64,000 nt of DNA from Symsagittifera roscoffensis. Its lineage: Eukaryota; Xenacoelomorpha; Acoela; Convolutidae. The DNA lies in assembly GCF_963678635.1 (NCBI RefSeq), contig NC_087062.1, positions 92,231,845 through 92,295,844 of the forward strand, written 5' to 3'. Positions 1 through 13,200 of the stretch are shown here, piece after piece (position 1 is the stretch's first letter; the number at the start of each line of letters is the position of its first letter). A model generated the notes under the pieces. The model saw only the letters and a list, made by a program, of their open reading frames with translations, did not search any database and was not told where the DNA came from. A program made the position numbers and the translations under genes.

Positions 1-1300
1 TTTGGGTGTGCAAGATACAAATATACCTTCTGCAATGAGACCTTTTGGTGCTATTGCAACCTTTGTTTCTCGAAGATAATCACTTCAGGGCATTCGCAAA
101 AACTTTAGCTGCCTTGGGGACAAGCACATTTGGATATGAACTCATTGGGGATCTCGATGTCTTCTTTTTAAAAGCTGAACCACTAGTGCTCAAAACAATT
201 ATGTCAATTATTTTACCTGACCGTTTCTCATAGCTAAGTTTTGATAAGAAATCCCGCGTTCGCTAATGTGCAATGGCTTTTTTTGAAATAATTGGTTGAC
301 ATGCAGAAATTGTGGATTTTGTCGTGGTCCAGCTTCTTTGATTAATTGTGGGGCAATTGTGGTCCAGTTTTTTTGTTTTGTTCCAGTTTGATCCAATTCT
401 AGTTTCGGCCAAATTTTATTTACAAAAATTAGCAAATAGGCTACAAGGGTAGCTGGTGGCTGTGAAAATTGCACAGAAAGTTCCGACCATAGCCTCATAA
501 AAATATATGAAAACGCTTTTTCATGTTTTTTCTTAAACTATTTTTTTTGCGAGTCGCTTGATAAAAAGGTCTGACGAAAAAAAAAGCATATGGGGCAATT
601 TTTTGATAAAATTTCAATGGCGTATAAATAAAGGCCGAAAAGTGTTAATATGATATAACACTCCGCCTTTTACGATGATTTTTTACGAATAATTACAATG
701 AATCGCTCGAAACCAGGCCAAAAATCAAAAATTTCGAACTGGTTTTTGTCGACACTGGAGAAAATTTTCAAAATTTTCAATGGTCAGAACAAAAACGTAC
801 ACGCACTAAAATTCCATGAAAAAAAACTAATTGTTCAGTCAAAATTCGGCCCTCAAAATAGTAGTGTTTGCCAAAAAGTTTTATTATCATTTTAAAGAGA
901 ACCTTTGTGTTCAAAATCAAAAAAGGAACTAATTGTTTTTTTTCTAACCATGGCTAATAACTATCTTAAAAAGATTTTCATATTCAAAAATTTTGCCTCA
1001 TGATTGATTATAATTAGATTTTGGGACCGCGCAATTGATTCTAATCCATTATATTCTATTAGTTTTGAAGAAACAAATCAATTATCATCCATTCAAAATC
1101 CTTCAAAATGCTTTATAGTAGAGTATAATCTATATATTTTTCCCTTTTATGCAAAAATAGTAATTTCTAAACTTACTCACGTTTTCTTTTTGGTTGCAGA
1201 ATGATATCCATCGAACTTTTAACAATCAACATTAACATTTTCACCCTACCACCCCATTCCCTCACTTGTACCCTGCTACCTTACCCCACATCTACCCCTC
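1..1300. other. non-coding stretch, no supported gene
   Basis: AT-rich sequence with many homopolymer runs. Short open frames occur on both strands, including a codon-like stretch on the minus strand at about 76-215 that ends in TGA. No matching exon, start or homologue could be found, so no gene is called. Confidence 0.5.
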
Positions 1301-1344
1301 TTCACGCTTGCCCCTTCCACGCTTGTCCCTTCTACGCTTACCCC
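1301..1344. repeat. three-copy 15-bp pyrimidine-rich repeat
   Basis: Three successive 14-15-bp units of the form TTC(C/T)ACGCTTGYCCC lie in a C/T-rich tract running from about 1240 to 1345. The tract ends about 120 bp before the tentative small gene at 1462, so it could be a pyrimidine-rich promoter segment, but nothing shows this directly. Confidence 0.6.
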
Positions 1345-1461
1345 CAAGTTTTGGGGAGTTGACTTGTATGTATGGAGGGTGGTGGCTTGAATGTCTGTCT
1401 CTACTAAAAACAACTTTAGTCATATTACGAATTTGTACGTAAAACATTTGGGTTTTTTTGA

Positions 1462-1689
1462 ATGGCGTTTCAGCAGTTGCACTCAGACGGTAAACAGGTG
1501 AGTGTTATCAAGAAATTGAGTTTTTTTGTGGTTCGAGTAATCTAAAAATTTTAAATGGAGGGCATAACAATCTAGATGCAGATGACCGTCGAGACTGCGC
1601 GCTGGGATTTGCCTTTCTCCGAATCGAAGTTACAATTGGCAGCGATTGGAAAGAGGCGTGAAAGAAATCAACTGAAAAATACTGAATAA
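1462..1689 (+). CDS. tentative two-exon small protein (49 aa)
   Basis: I do not recognise this gene. Exon 1 (1462-1497) starts with ATG and ends at a strong donor, CAG|GTGAGT. A 78-bp intron ends ATCTAG, and exon 2 (1576-1689) continues in phase 0 to a TAA stop. The predicted product is 49 residues, starting MAFQQLHSDGKQ and rich in basic residues near its end (KRRERNQ). An AATAAA hexamer overlaps the stop codon. Support is limited to the good splice sites and the less AT-rich codon-like composition. It could be a fragment of a longer gene or a chance combination. Confidence 0.3.
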
Positions 1690-2548
1690 AAATGAGGACA
1701 CAAAATCACTGAAACAGCATTTGGTGGACGCTGCTTTGTTTACTTTTTTAGTTTTTCCTTTTGAGAGGAGACATTTGAAATGTTATGTAAAAGAGACAAA
1801 AATCCAGTTTGTTACAAAATTTGACCCCAATAAAACCTTCTTTTTCAATTTTGGACAACAATTGAAAGCTAAAAATTTCGAAGCAAAGAGCCCAAGTAGC
1901 TGGTTTTGCAATCTTGGGCAGGGTACTTCTAGCCAATCAATTGAAAAATCATTCAAACCTCTCAAGATATGCGCAAAATATGTTTAAAACAAGCTCTCTT
2001 TTTCTCTGCAAACATTTTCATCAATTACTAGTTAAAACAATTAATCTTGTTTTTCAGCACCAGAAATAGCGCATATCATGGTTTATTTTAAATCGTTTAA
2101 TTACAGTTGAAGATTGATCGGGAAAGTTGAAAAAATAACTCGATTATACATACGCAGGAACATATTTAGAGGAGCGCTATAATAACTGTAATAGATTAAT
2201 TCCAAGTGAATTCATTACAAGAACAGACTTACAAATCAAGAATTCTTTTACAAAAACTTCACTTGAGAGAGCGCCATAAAACTATACATTAAGACTGAAA
2301 ATGAAAATTGTTGAAAATTTCTTTTTGAAATAAATTGGGATTGTGCATGAACCCTTGAAAGGGGTGGTTTTTCCAACTTTGGACAAATATGCATCGTTTT
2401 TTTTCTATTTTAAGCGTTGAACGAATCAGAAAACGCAAAAATTATTGAAAAAATTAAATTTCAATAGACAAAACAAAGATAAACTAATTGTATAATGGAA
2501 TTGTTTGCTCTACTTTTTTCTTCCGCACTTTTCCATCATTTTCAGTGT
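1690..2548. other. intergenic region, no gene seen
   Basis: AT-rich sequence between the tentative small gene and the end of DNAL1. It presumably includes the DNAL1 3' UTR. Overlapping short frames at 1721-1987 show no family features and no splice support. Confidence 0.5.
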
Positions 2549-5500
2549 TCACTCTTCGTCTCGGACGATAGGAACCCCGTCGAGTTTCTTCAGTTTGCCC
2601 AGCATCTTCGCAACCTTGAAACATTAAAAAAATGAACTTGGCGGACTAAGTATTAAGATGAAATCTTAAAAATAACAATCTAAAAACAATTTTGTTTTTA
2701 TAAAACTACTACTAGCATATAACTTCGGTTGGGTGAAATAATCTACGAATTTTTCGTGGTTGTTAAAAATAATAAATAGACGGCAAATATTTAAAAAAAC
2801 TACATGAAACAAGAATGAGTAGTTTAGAGTAGCTGCAGTATTAACCCAGCCGAAAATACTGATACATAATAATTATCTAACAATTATGTAACAGCTCCGG
2901 AAATGAAGCATATTTTGACTTTGCTCGTTTTCGGTTCGCTTTTACCTCGACGGGTTCAATTTCACACAAACTTAGGCGGGGTAAAAAAATTTAGCAAAAA
3001 ATTCTAGTCACAGAGACGTTTGAAAACGGACCATATGGTCTGATGACATTCTCAGGGTTGAGACTGGTTTATTAAATAGTACTTTTTATTGTAAGCCTCT
3101 GAAAACAGTTTATTATGATTATTATGATTATGATTATGGTTATTATGGTTATGATTGTTATTATTATCATTATTACTATTATTAATACCTTGTCTCTGTA
3201 TGTCTCGGCAGCACTCGCCTCCTCCTCCAGAGGGTTGCCGACGAAGTTGAGGTCGACGAGGTTGGGGCAGTCCTTGAGTTTGCTGAACTCGTCCCAGGAC
3301 TTGACGAGGTTATTGGTGATGAACAGGATCACCAGTTTCTTCAGCACCCCGATGCCCTTCAGTTTCTCAATCAAGTTGTACGAGATCCACAGCTGCTCTA
3401 AAACAAACAAACCAAGTGCTCATACTCTTCTAATAATTCTAGTAAGTAGATTAGTTTAGATCGAAATAACCAAAGTTTGCAAAATCGTATGCGTCAATTT
3501 ACCGAAAGACATCTCAAAAAATAAATCAAAACGTAAATCATAGGAGATTGTCAAAAAGTTACGATTACGAAGTTTGATAATCCTGGCAAAAGTGGAAAAA
3601 TTTATGTTAACCGTCCGGAAAAATCCAAAAATTCTTGAACCACAGAAGCTGTTAAAAAAATTTTAAAGATAACTTTGCAAAGAAATTTTCAATTGAAGGT
3701 CAATTTTACCTAAGGTGTCGGCGACTGCCTCCAAACCAGTGAGGGCTTTGATGTTGTTTCTGCCTAGCGAGAGAATCTTGAGGTTCTTCAGTCCGTTCAG
3801 ATTGGCAATCTTCTCAATGCAATTGGTGGACAGCTGCAGATGCTCACACGAAGTCAGCGTTGACAGAGAAGCGTCCATTTTCTCCAGCATCAGTGCGTAC
3901 AATTGCACCTATACACAGAAACATAGTGACTGCATGAAAAGATGAACTTATTTATGTTGTTTTTTTACCCATGCAAAATTTAAAAAAAAACACAAAAACA
4001 CATCACATAGAATCGAGTGATGAAAAATTATTTGAAACATCTTAATCAAGACTCAAAAAGTACAAAATATGGCCAACAAAAAACACAGTTTTTAGGGTTT
4101 CAAGGGATAGAGCATTTCATCTGCTTTTGAAAACTATTATTATTCCTGCAAGTTTTTTCATAACTAAAAAGGTTTTCATAACTAAAACCATTTATAGCTA
4201 TAAAGGCTTAAAAAGATTTTCATAAGTTGCTGAAATGAATTTCAAACAGTTGCAAACAAGAATATAGGAGATCTACATAATTAATCTTCGGCTTTCAGTG
4301 AAACTGTACATGCCGTGCAATAAAATAGCAAGTAATGAAAACAATTGAGAGGTCATTAATTACTGGCTACTTGGGAGTTTTCAAATGCCTACATTAATGA
4401 AATGCACCTAAAAACCATTGGAATTTCGCGTTCGAGGATCAACATATTCTATACTAAAAAAACCAATGTCAATACCGGTTTGTTGAAAGTCAAAAATTGG
4501 CTGGAGAAAAAGTTACCCAGGCTGAACTATTCCGTCAACTCTCCGAAAACTTGCAGTTTTTAAACAGTCACTAAAGTGCAAAAATTGACTGATCAATTAA
4601 AACTTTCAATGTGCACCGCTTACCTAAAGAAAAATATAGTACTACTTGCTTTTTTATTCATCTTTTAGTTCAAAAAGTATATTGATTTTTTTTCAAATCT
4701 AGGACGGATACGTTATAAATCTGGCATCTTATGAGAAAAACTTCAGGTTGCGCTAAAACTGAAGCTTTATTCGATGAATTTTTGAATTTATTTCCGAGAA
4801 ACAAGTATAGCTGATGGTTGTGCAAGTAGCAAATGTTCTGACGACATTCATGAAAATAGTGTATGATTTTTTTTCTAATTAGTGCCTCTTATTGTGCATG
4901 CGAGAACTATAAGAATGCGTAGAAGAAAAGTGAAATGAACACATTTGCTAACATTTGTTTCAAAGAAATGAATAACAAACAAAACGTGAAAAAATCGGGA
5001 ACATTGTACTGATTTTTTTCAAAATTTTCTTTGATTTTTTAAAACTTTCAAATGGCCGTGGAAGCGCTAAATGACACTGCCAAAACTAGTTTCCATGGAA
5101 TGAAACTGTTTTTTTTTCATTATTTGCGAGAAAACGTTTCATTTATGACGTAATTGCTTGCAATACTTGCTATCATATAAAAGTGAACCATTGAAAGCTT
5201 CGACTGTCCTTTATATAGTTTGAAACAGTTTTATGTCAAGAAATCGTGAAAATTTTTTTGTTTCTTTCTGTTTTCCACGCAAAATAAGCTACCACAAATA
5301 ATCTTCGAAGACAGTTGACTGGTATATTAGTTTAAAACCCTTTCAGTGGGATTTGAATGACACTTAACATCTTCCAAAAAAAAGTCTCTCTGTATCAAGT
5401 AGAAATTATTTAAAATTTTTGATTTTTAATTCTATTTGAAGCGAAAAACGCAATCGAGTAAAGTTCGTTACACAGAATTTAACATTTAAAAAAACACATT

Positions 5501-6377
5501 TAGGCTAAAAGACTTGATTTTACCATCAAGAAAACTAGTTTTGAATTTTTCTTTCAGCGTTTATTTGACCATAAAGATCTTTAAAAAAGAATAAAACTAT
5601 TAAAGAAAAAATGGAAACAATTTTTAAAAGTTTTAAACTTTCTTTTCAATTTTTTGTTTGGTATTCATTTTTTGAGACAAATTTTGTCGAACATACCTAA
5701 TTCAATAAATTTCTACGCGATCGTCTAGTTTTCGAATCACTTAACCCACTAAAACGACGCTAATTTGAAGAAAAATTTTTTAAAAATCTATTTTTTTTCA
5801 TGAATGTTCATGGTCGGAATATACTGTGCTACTTGCACAGCAACCGGCTATCCTTCTTTTTAATACATCAGTCGGACCAACTAGCGTGCCAACCTTTCAA
5901 AAAGTGTGAATTAATTCAAAGAAAAAATCAAACCGAGAATTTATACATTTCTTACTTTCTTTGAAAAACAGAACAAAATAAAAAACACGTCAAAGATGTC
6001 CAGGCAAGCTATAGAACTTGGCGTGCTAGTTTTGAATCTCACTTGCTTACTGAAAATTTTCTAATAATTGCAAACATGGTTTTTACTGATTTTCAAAACC
6101 CAGCCAAAAAGAAAACAGAAAACTCAATTACGAAACTATATAATAGTAAACAATGAAAGGATGTATATTAGAGGAAACACAACAATTACAAAAAAACTTG
6201 ATAGGTTGCGTTTAGTGTTCTACTGCAGCTTGATTGAACAAGACCAGTTTTTCACGACTTTTTAATCCTTTAGTTTTTGTTTTATTCAACACCAACCTTT
6301 TTCATTTCGCTCGCTTTCTCTCCAGTTTTCTTCTCCAAGTTCTGAATCCCCTCTTTGAGTGACTTCGGAAAACTCAT
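2549..6377 (-). CDS. DNAL1: dynein axonemal light chain 1 (outer-arm LC1), 4 exons
   Basis: A leucine-rich-repeat protein that binds the motor domain of an outer-arm dynein heavy chain in motile cilia. Exons on the minus strand: 6297-6377 (ATG at 6375-6377), 3710-3908, 3189-3397, and 2549-2614 (TGA at 2549-2551). All junctions are GT-AG and the phases agree (0, 1, 0), giving 184 aa; the human protein is 190 aa. The N-terminus has [14 protein letters not shown] blocks follow: [41 protein letters not shown] and [10 protein letters not shown]. The end reads [11 protein letters not shown]. The 2.4-kb first intron (3909-6296) and 575-bp third intron hold AT-rich sequence without other genes. It diverges from RABL2, also ciliary, across about 0.9 kb. 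Identity is certain at family level; exact ends rest on splice reading. Confidence 0.95.
3109..3188. repeat. ATT/ATG-type trinucleotide microsatellite at a splice donor
   Basis: About 80 bp of imperfect (ATT)n/(ATG)n repeats in DNAL1 intron 3. The repeat begins immediately after the exon 3 donor on the minus strand, so the donor GTATTAATAATA is itself made of repeat-like sequence. Confidence 0.85.
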
Positions 6378-7284
6378 CTTCGTTCAAAAATTGTTTTTCT
6401 AGAGAAAAATATTTGTTGACTCTTGAATAAAAAAAGTGGCTTCAGATTATAAAACCAGTATAGTTTAACTTGTATGAGTAAAAGACAAGCAAATATAACT
6501 GCACGTGTATTTAATAACTTTAGCTTTTTCTTCGCTAACTTAAATTATACCATGGTATACAAAACATATGCATAACATAAGCATACCGTACATTTTTATG
6601 CAGGTATTTAGTTTTTTAAAGGATTATATTTTCTCGCTTTATTGTCTGATGCAGCTGCTTAGAGATATTTTTAATCTGAATCTGATAGCTCAATTAAGTC
6701 ATTCAATTTTCCTCATTAACGTTTAGTTTTCGGGCTGTAATTAAACAGCTTAGGAAAATAAAGTGCTTATATTTTAGAAACATGTGTTTCACTTTTTCAA
6801 TGACATCGGCTCTGTAAAAAGATCTTCTGTTTTCATCATCAGCACAACACATAAATTGCTTAAAAACGCACGTGATGTTTTTTTGACGAGGAGAAAATAA
6901 TACTTCTTTTCTATATCATATACATTAATAGTTAAACACATCAAATTTATTTGTCTCTTATACCTTTGTAAACGTATTTGAATTATTTTGGTATATTACA
7001 ATTCCAATGTTTTGAGTGCAATAACTCATTTGTTATATATCTTCTATCGATTATTTTAAACAAGCTGGAAGTGAGTTTCAGAGACTTATCTGGAGTATTT
7101 TGAAAAGATATTTTGCAGTTTGTAGTCTTTCACTTAACTTTTAAAGAAGACTGCATTTCTGCGAAAGAAAAAAACTCGGGTTTTCTGCATTTCCCAGAAG
7201 AATCAGCTGTTATTTGAAGGTGTGAACAGGTGTGAACAAAGGTGTGAATAAAGTAGGCGTGAACAAAAAGTATTTCCATACAGC
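6378..7284. promoter_or_regulatory. probable bidirectional promoter of DNAL1 and RABL2
   Basis: This 907-bp interval separates the two start codons and must hold both 5' UTRs and promoters unless there are distant non-coding exons. It contains a perfect 14-bp palindrome, TATACCATGGTATA (6546-6559), and two CACGTG E-boxes (6502-6507 and 6869-6874). The palindrome has the ACC-AT-GGT core found in many RFX X-boxes but lacks the outer GT/AC bases. Promoter function is inferred from the head-to-head arrangement of two ciliary genes. Confidence 0.5.
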
Positions 7285-10200
7285 ATGGTGGAGATGAAGA
7301 ATGATCAGATGGGCGCTGAGGCCAACGAGGCCTTCGACGCAGCCAACGCAGAACACCCCTACCTCAAAATAATCCTCCTAGGCGACAGTGCTGTTGGCAA
7401 GTCAAAGTGAGTTAGCTGAAACCAAATGCCAATTAAGTTTCCAGTTACCTAACAAAACAGTTTTGACAAACTGGATCGCAAAATTTTTATAGCAAAAGCT
7501 TTTAAAAACTCAAGTTTTCTTTTTATTTTCATCCACTTGAAATACTTCAAGTAGATTTGAACTGGTCTTGTGGGACCACACTTCTAAACGAGCTTTTGAA
7601 TAAGACTCATCAGCAATGGCGTGATCATACTTTTTGACGAGAACCAATAAACTTTCTCGCTAACTCCAATAATTGTTCTCAATGCTGATTAAATAAAAAG
7701 CAAACTTAGGAAAAAAGTGTCCACGAGTTCAACAAGACATGACAGGTTACAATTTCCCAAAAAAATTGCGTTTCACAGTTTATATTTGGCTCTTTCCACT
7801 TGCTTCCTAGATAAGAAAAAACATTTGCAATTTACTTTAAATTTTGGGCTTTTATAGTTCCCTGTTTTTTTTCCATCAACCACATTTCAAATTTTTAATT
7901 CTTCTTGTTGTATAACGTGTTATTATGGCTGAATGCGTGAAGTTACGATGTAAGGTATGGCGAAAAAATGGCTCTTTGCCAGTTTCACACCCCCCTCGTA
8001 AAGTCAAAAATAAAGCTGTTCAAAATAAAGCTGTCATTTTGCATGTTATAAATGTTGTAAAATTTTGTTCCCCTGTTCACGCTGACCCGTTTTAAAGCAC
8101 ACTATAACAAGAAAAGTCATTTTAAATAGACTTTCAAATATTGAATTTCAGAAAAAAATCAAAGGGGGGTACGTTCCACCTGCTTTTTAAGGTTTATCGA
8201 GCAGTGTTTGCTTAAAAAAATGACAAAGAGGTCAAAAAAATTGAAAAATTTTAGAAAATGATTTTTTTATAATCATTCTTTTACACGCTATGTAAAGTAC
8301 AAAGTAATAAGTTTTGCAAATAGCAAAGTATTAAATACACCAAATGTTAAGCCTCAATTCAATTAAAACAATTTCTAAGACAAATTGCTTTCCGTTACGC
8401 TTTAGTTGCACAAAACAACGCGCATAAATTATTCCAAATTGGCCAAATTGGCAATATTAAAACACTCAAAACTTTCGCAAAAAATTATCACACGTGATTT
8501 ATTTTTTTAGAAAATTGGAGCGCAAGGCAGCTTTACCTTTCATATGTATTTCAAAACTTCCGTCGGAAATGTATAGTTAAAAGTTCGAGTTTTATGAGGA
8601 GAAAAATCCTCCTGAGCATAAATATTCCATCCTTTTCTTCGAAAATCGTAACTATGAAAAATAGAAATACTGAAAGGTTAACGAAAATGGCTCTTCTTCA
8701 CTCCCCTTACCCACATTTGAGTTTCAGCTTTGAAAAATTTTGCTATGGCTGTCCTATTGTGGGAAACTGGAAAAGAGCCGGCAAAACCTTCAGAATTTTG
8801 CCTTGATACGTGCAATTCTGTTGTTTTACGTTTAATTAAGGCTAAACGGCGAGCAGAAGTTTCGGCCAAAAAAAACTCAACTCATGAAATTCGGACTCAT
8901 CAGCCAAAAGCCTCAGACAAGTCAGTCGGAGACATCTGAGCCTGTGGGCATGCTACAAGCGAGTCACCGCTTTGCAGCCAAACCGGCTCTAAGTTTCGTA
9001 TAGAGACCTAACCTCTGTTTGCGAGCTGGCAACACGTTGAAGCGACTGCAGTGGTCAATATCAGATACTTCAATGAGAAATTCTATTTTTTTTCTAAGTT
9101 TCATCATTATTACCTGTACACTTTTGGTTGAATTGTCTGAATTGCCTTCTTGCTATTTTTTTTGGCCGAATTGTCTGGACGCGAGCTAAGCATCTAAGGT
9201 TACGATTAAGGGTACCTCAAACAAACTTCTTCACTAACTCTACCTTTTTAACCATGCCAAACTTCATTGTACTATGAAAGTATTAAAGCAAATTTTCAGT
9301 ATCAGAAATAAAAAAAACAGTCAAATTTTGTTTAAATATTCGCTCAATTGAACAAAATTGTGTTCATGTTTATCATTTCAATCACCATGTTAAATTGGAA
9401 GAACGTTAACTAGTTTCTTCAAATTTGCCACTCAAGTTTGTAGAAGAGGGGAAAAATCCTTGTGTCTGTAACTTTTTTCAACCGTTTTTCCCACCTCGGT
9501 GAAAATAGACTTAAAGTTGAAACGCTGGAAAACGTTAAACATAAGTAAACAGCAATTTTTGTCCAAGCAGGTACGGATTGAAGGGCGGCTTCTTTTTGGG
9601 ATCTTGTTACCACTCTAAAGGTCCTTCCTTCGTACTATAAAACGGCATTCAGTTTAAGCCGAACTACTCCAAAGCTTAGGTTAAATGTTCGATTGAAGCA
9701 CATATTATCAGTAAAAAATTGGCAAAATTGTTGTTGTCAGATGAAGACTCGATCGCTCTTTCTGCTTTCTAATTCATTCCAATCAGACGCTATATCTATT
9801 ACTCAGTAGTGCTCAGATTGTTCCACCTCTTATTTCACCTGAATTTATAATTTTTTCAATTTGTAATATTCATTTCCGAATGGCACAGAACAGAACATTG
9901 AACGCACTTAATGTTTTTGGGGGACCAGCCTTTTAACATTAGAGTCGATTAGCATGCCCGTGTAAAATAATGTATTAGAAAAATTCACTACTTCACTTTT
10001 TGTCTACTCAAGTTGGCAGTTTTTAATAAGGCGAATTTTCAATAAGGCGGAGTTGAACAAGTACTTTTCAAAACTATTTGAAACTTTAGACTATTTTGTT
10101 TTTTGTTTGTAGGTATTTCTAGTTAAGGCAATTATCGCATGCTAATAGACACTCAAGCTAATCGCTACACTCATGTTTATTGTTTTGGTTAATACAAATG

Positions 10201-13200
10201 CAGTCATTTTGCTACAAGGCCGAAATGTGAGCAGATGTGAATATGGCAAATTGAAGCAAAAAGATCAAGATTTTGAAATATTGATTTGTGGGCAAAATAA
10301 GTAAAAAGACCCTAGTTTGCTTCTAGAAAATTGTTAATTGTAGATATCCAGAACTGAAATATCAGTCATTTTCAGCTCGGCTATTTTTACTTTTGCGCTT
10401 TTCTTATGCTAATAGACATTTCAATGTTCTTTCAACGATTTCAATGTTCTTTTTCGAAAAACGATTTCAATTTTCAAAACTTGGCCGGATCGATAACTAC
10501 TGTTGCCACAAACTTCCAACTATCTTCGGCTTATGAAAAATTGGGCACAGTATTTTGACCCATCAAATTTTGCATTCTTTTCGCAATTTGCTGTTTTTTT
10601 ATTTTAATCAGAACATTTTTTTCTTTCCGAATCGTTTTTACAGTTTATCTTGAATCACAGCTTAAATACAACAGACTGTACATTGTCGTATGTTTCTCGT
10701 AATTACCCAAAATGCGGAAGAGAACTAAGCATCCGTATCTGAATTTCCTCGCTAGCCTTTTCAACATTGTTTTTTCTAACCTCAGAAAATGCCTCAAACT
10801 TTTTTGCTTCAGGTTGTTTGAGAGATTTCACCTTGACGACTAGTGAGTAATTTTATCTTATACAATAAATAGTTCATCAAAAACTTTCAAATGTGAAAGG
10901 GAAAAATTATTATTTTTTATTTTTTAGCAAAGAGTATCAGTATTCTACATATGCCCTCACACTCTACAGACACAAGGCCGTGCTGGACGGCGAGGAGAGG
11001 CTTATCCGTAAGTCGAGTTCAGAAGTTCACATATTTCAATTTCCACTTAACCAAAATGAAAAAACTGCATATGTATATTTCCTTTTTGTTGAATGAAATC
11101 ATGCTTTCAACTGATTTTAACAAAATTTTAACAACTTTTTACCAAGTATTCAAATTATTGAAATGATTTTAGAAAGTTACCTTCGAAATCACAGCTTTTT
11201 CGAAAATTTTAACATTGGTAATTTAAATTTGGCGTAAATTAAAAACTGCGGATTCAACCTTCAATCATTCAATGCGTGTGTTGTTTATAGACTTCTGGGA
11301 CACTGCAGGCCAAGAGAGATTCAACAGCATGCACTCATCCTACTACTTCCAAGCACACGCCTGCATTATGGTAATACGAACACTCTTATACATTCACCAT
11401 ACTTACACATGCTAGATTGAGTAAAATGGAACTATGCCCATTTGATGAACATATGGTATCCTATACTCCTTAACCCAATGTTATTTAACTCCCTTATTTT
11501 GGACCTCCTTTTTATCACACCGTAACAAGGAACCCCCACTATAATTTCACCCTATTACCCACGAATTTTATTTCAAGAGCGAATTTTAACTCTTTCACGT
11601 AATTTGTCACGTTACCAATTTCTGTCGGCATACGCTGAAAAAAAATTTACTGCAGACATTTTTTGGTCAAGAATCAAAAGATCTCGTTTGTTAAAAACTG
11701 CACTTATAGCAAAAACTCTGGAAAACTTGACCGCTGTGCAAAAACTCTTAGCAAAAAACATAGTGCTTTAAGAGAGCTCAGTAAAGGGTTTTTTTGAAGA
11801 CGTAGAAAAAGTCAATAATATTGATTTTTTCTTGACACTAGCAAAGCGAGAAAAGATACGCCCCTGTTTAACTTTCCGAAGATGCAAGAATGCAAGCTAA
11901 TAATTTAAGGTGTTTACGGCATCTGACCTTTAGAGCATGGGTTATGCGCAGTAGGATCTTTTTCGACAGTTGCAAATCAGCAGCTTTTTCGATTTGCAAC
12001 TGCGGATGATTATAAGAATGATTATAAAGTATGATTTAAACTTCAAATCATACTTTGTTTTGATTTTGCTTGTAGGTGTTTGATGTGCTGCGAAAAGTGA
12101 CTTACAAGAACCTGCAGATGTGGCACGACGAGCTACGCCAGTATAGACCAGAAATCCCAGTGCTGCTAGTCGCCAACAAAATAGACGGTAACATTTCATG
12201 CATCATCTTCTATCTTGTTAACGATTTCGCCCTGTGGTAACCCGCTAAGGCATCTGGTGCATTTTGCAAACATGAAGGGTAAATGACAACATATCCCTTA
12301 CTTCAAGATCCTCATTGATAATATCCGACTCCCATATATACCTCTAGACTACATTCCTCGCCTCAAAAGATCATATGGTGTGCAAAGGGTTCCATATTTA
12401 AACAAAGAGAGTCAATTGCTATGCAAGTAGCACAGATTTTTTCGTCGACACGAATATTTATAACAAAAATAGAAATGAGAAAAAAGAAAATATTCGAAAA
12501 AAAATTCTAAAGTTTTCTGACTTTGATTTTCTTATTTAATGAGGAGACTAAATTATTTATTAAAATATAATAGAATGAAAAAAGATGATTTGAATTGGGT
12601 ATGCAGTCTGAAATTTGCAGTCAGAAAAAAAAAATCATTTTTCTAGAAATCAGAAAAAATCGCATATTTTTAGACACAATTTTTTTGGTTATGCTTTAAA
12701 AATCTGAATCACTACTGAAAGGGCTTAATTGAAACGCTTGATCCCCTAAGTGCGCTCAGTCTCCGTAAACTTGCAATATAAAGTTTTACTCGTATTCTCG
12801 GTACCCGGTTCGAGGTGCTCTCTTTATTTTTCGACCGTCTCGACCAACATTTGGTATGTTTTGACAGTGCTCGACCAAAATCGGTAAGTTTTGATCGTTC
12901 TCGACCAAAACAAAATGCTCGACACAAACACGGTATGTTTCAAAGTGCTCGATCAAAAAAATGTGCTCGACCCAAGCACGATATGCTTCGAACGTGCCCG
13001 ACCAAAAAAATGGGCTCTATCGTGTTCGACCCAAGGAAGATATGTTTCGACCGTGCTTGCCCGGCGACTTCGGATATGTTTGACTTCCAAGCAACATGAG
13101 TTATCCATATTTGAACGTTAAAGTTTATGCTTTTCGGGTAAAGTCTTATGTTGCTTTTTTATCAGAATGAAATTATTGGAATCATTTGCAATTTGACTTT

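Noticed and set aside
76-215. Codon-like minus-strand stretch ending in TGA as a terminal exon of a gene
   Set aside because: No upstream exon with compatible phase could be found before DNAL1, and no family is recognisable.
3115-3459. 114-aa plus-strand frame opposite DNAL1 exon 3
   Set aside because: Shadow of the antisense exon plus the microsatellite; the minus-strand reading is the conserved LRR protein.
8859-8903. Hammerhead-ribozyme-like core on the minus strand (CTGATGA, GTCC...GGCC, GAAAC)
   Set aside because: Stem II has a mismatch and a 25-nt loop, and no complementary stem I or III with a cleavage triplet can be drawn from the flanks.
12815-13099. 94-aa and 76-aa open frames with repeated basic motifs
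   Set aside because: They are translations of the minisatellite in a RABL2 intron; two frames are open equally, as expected from the repeat.
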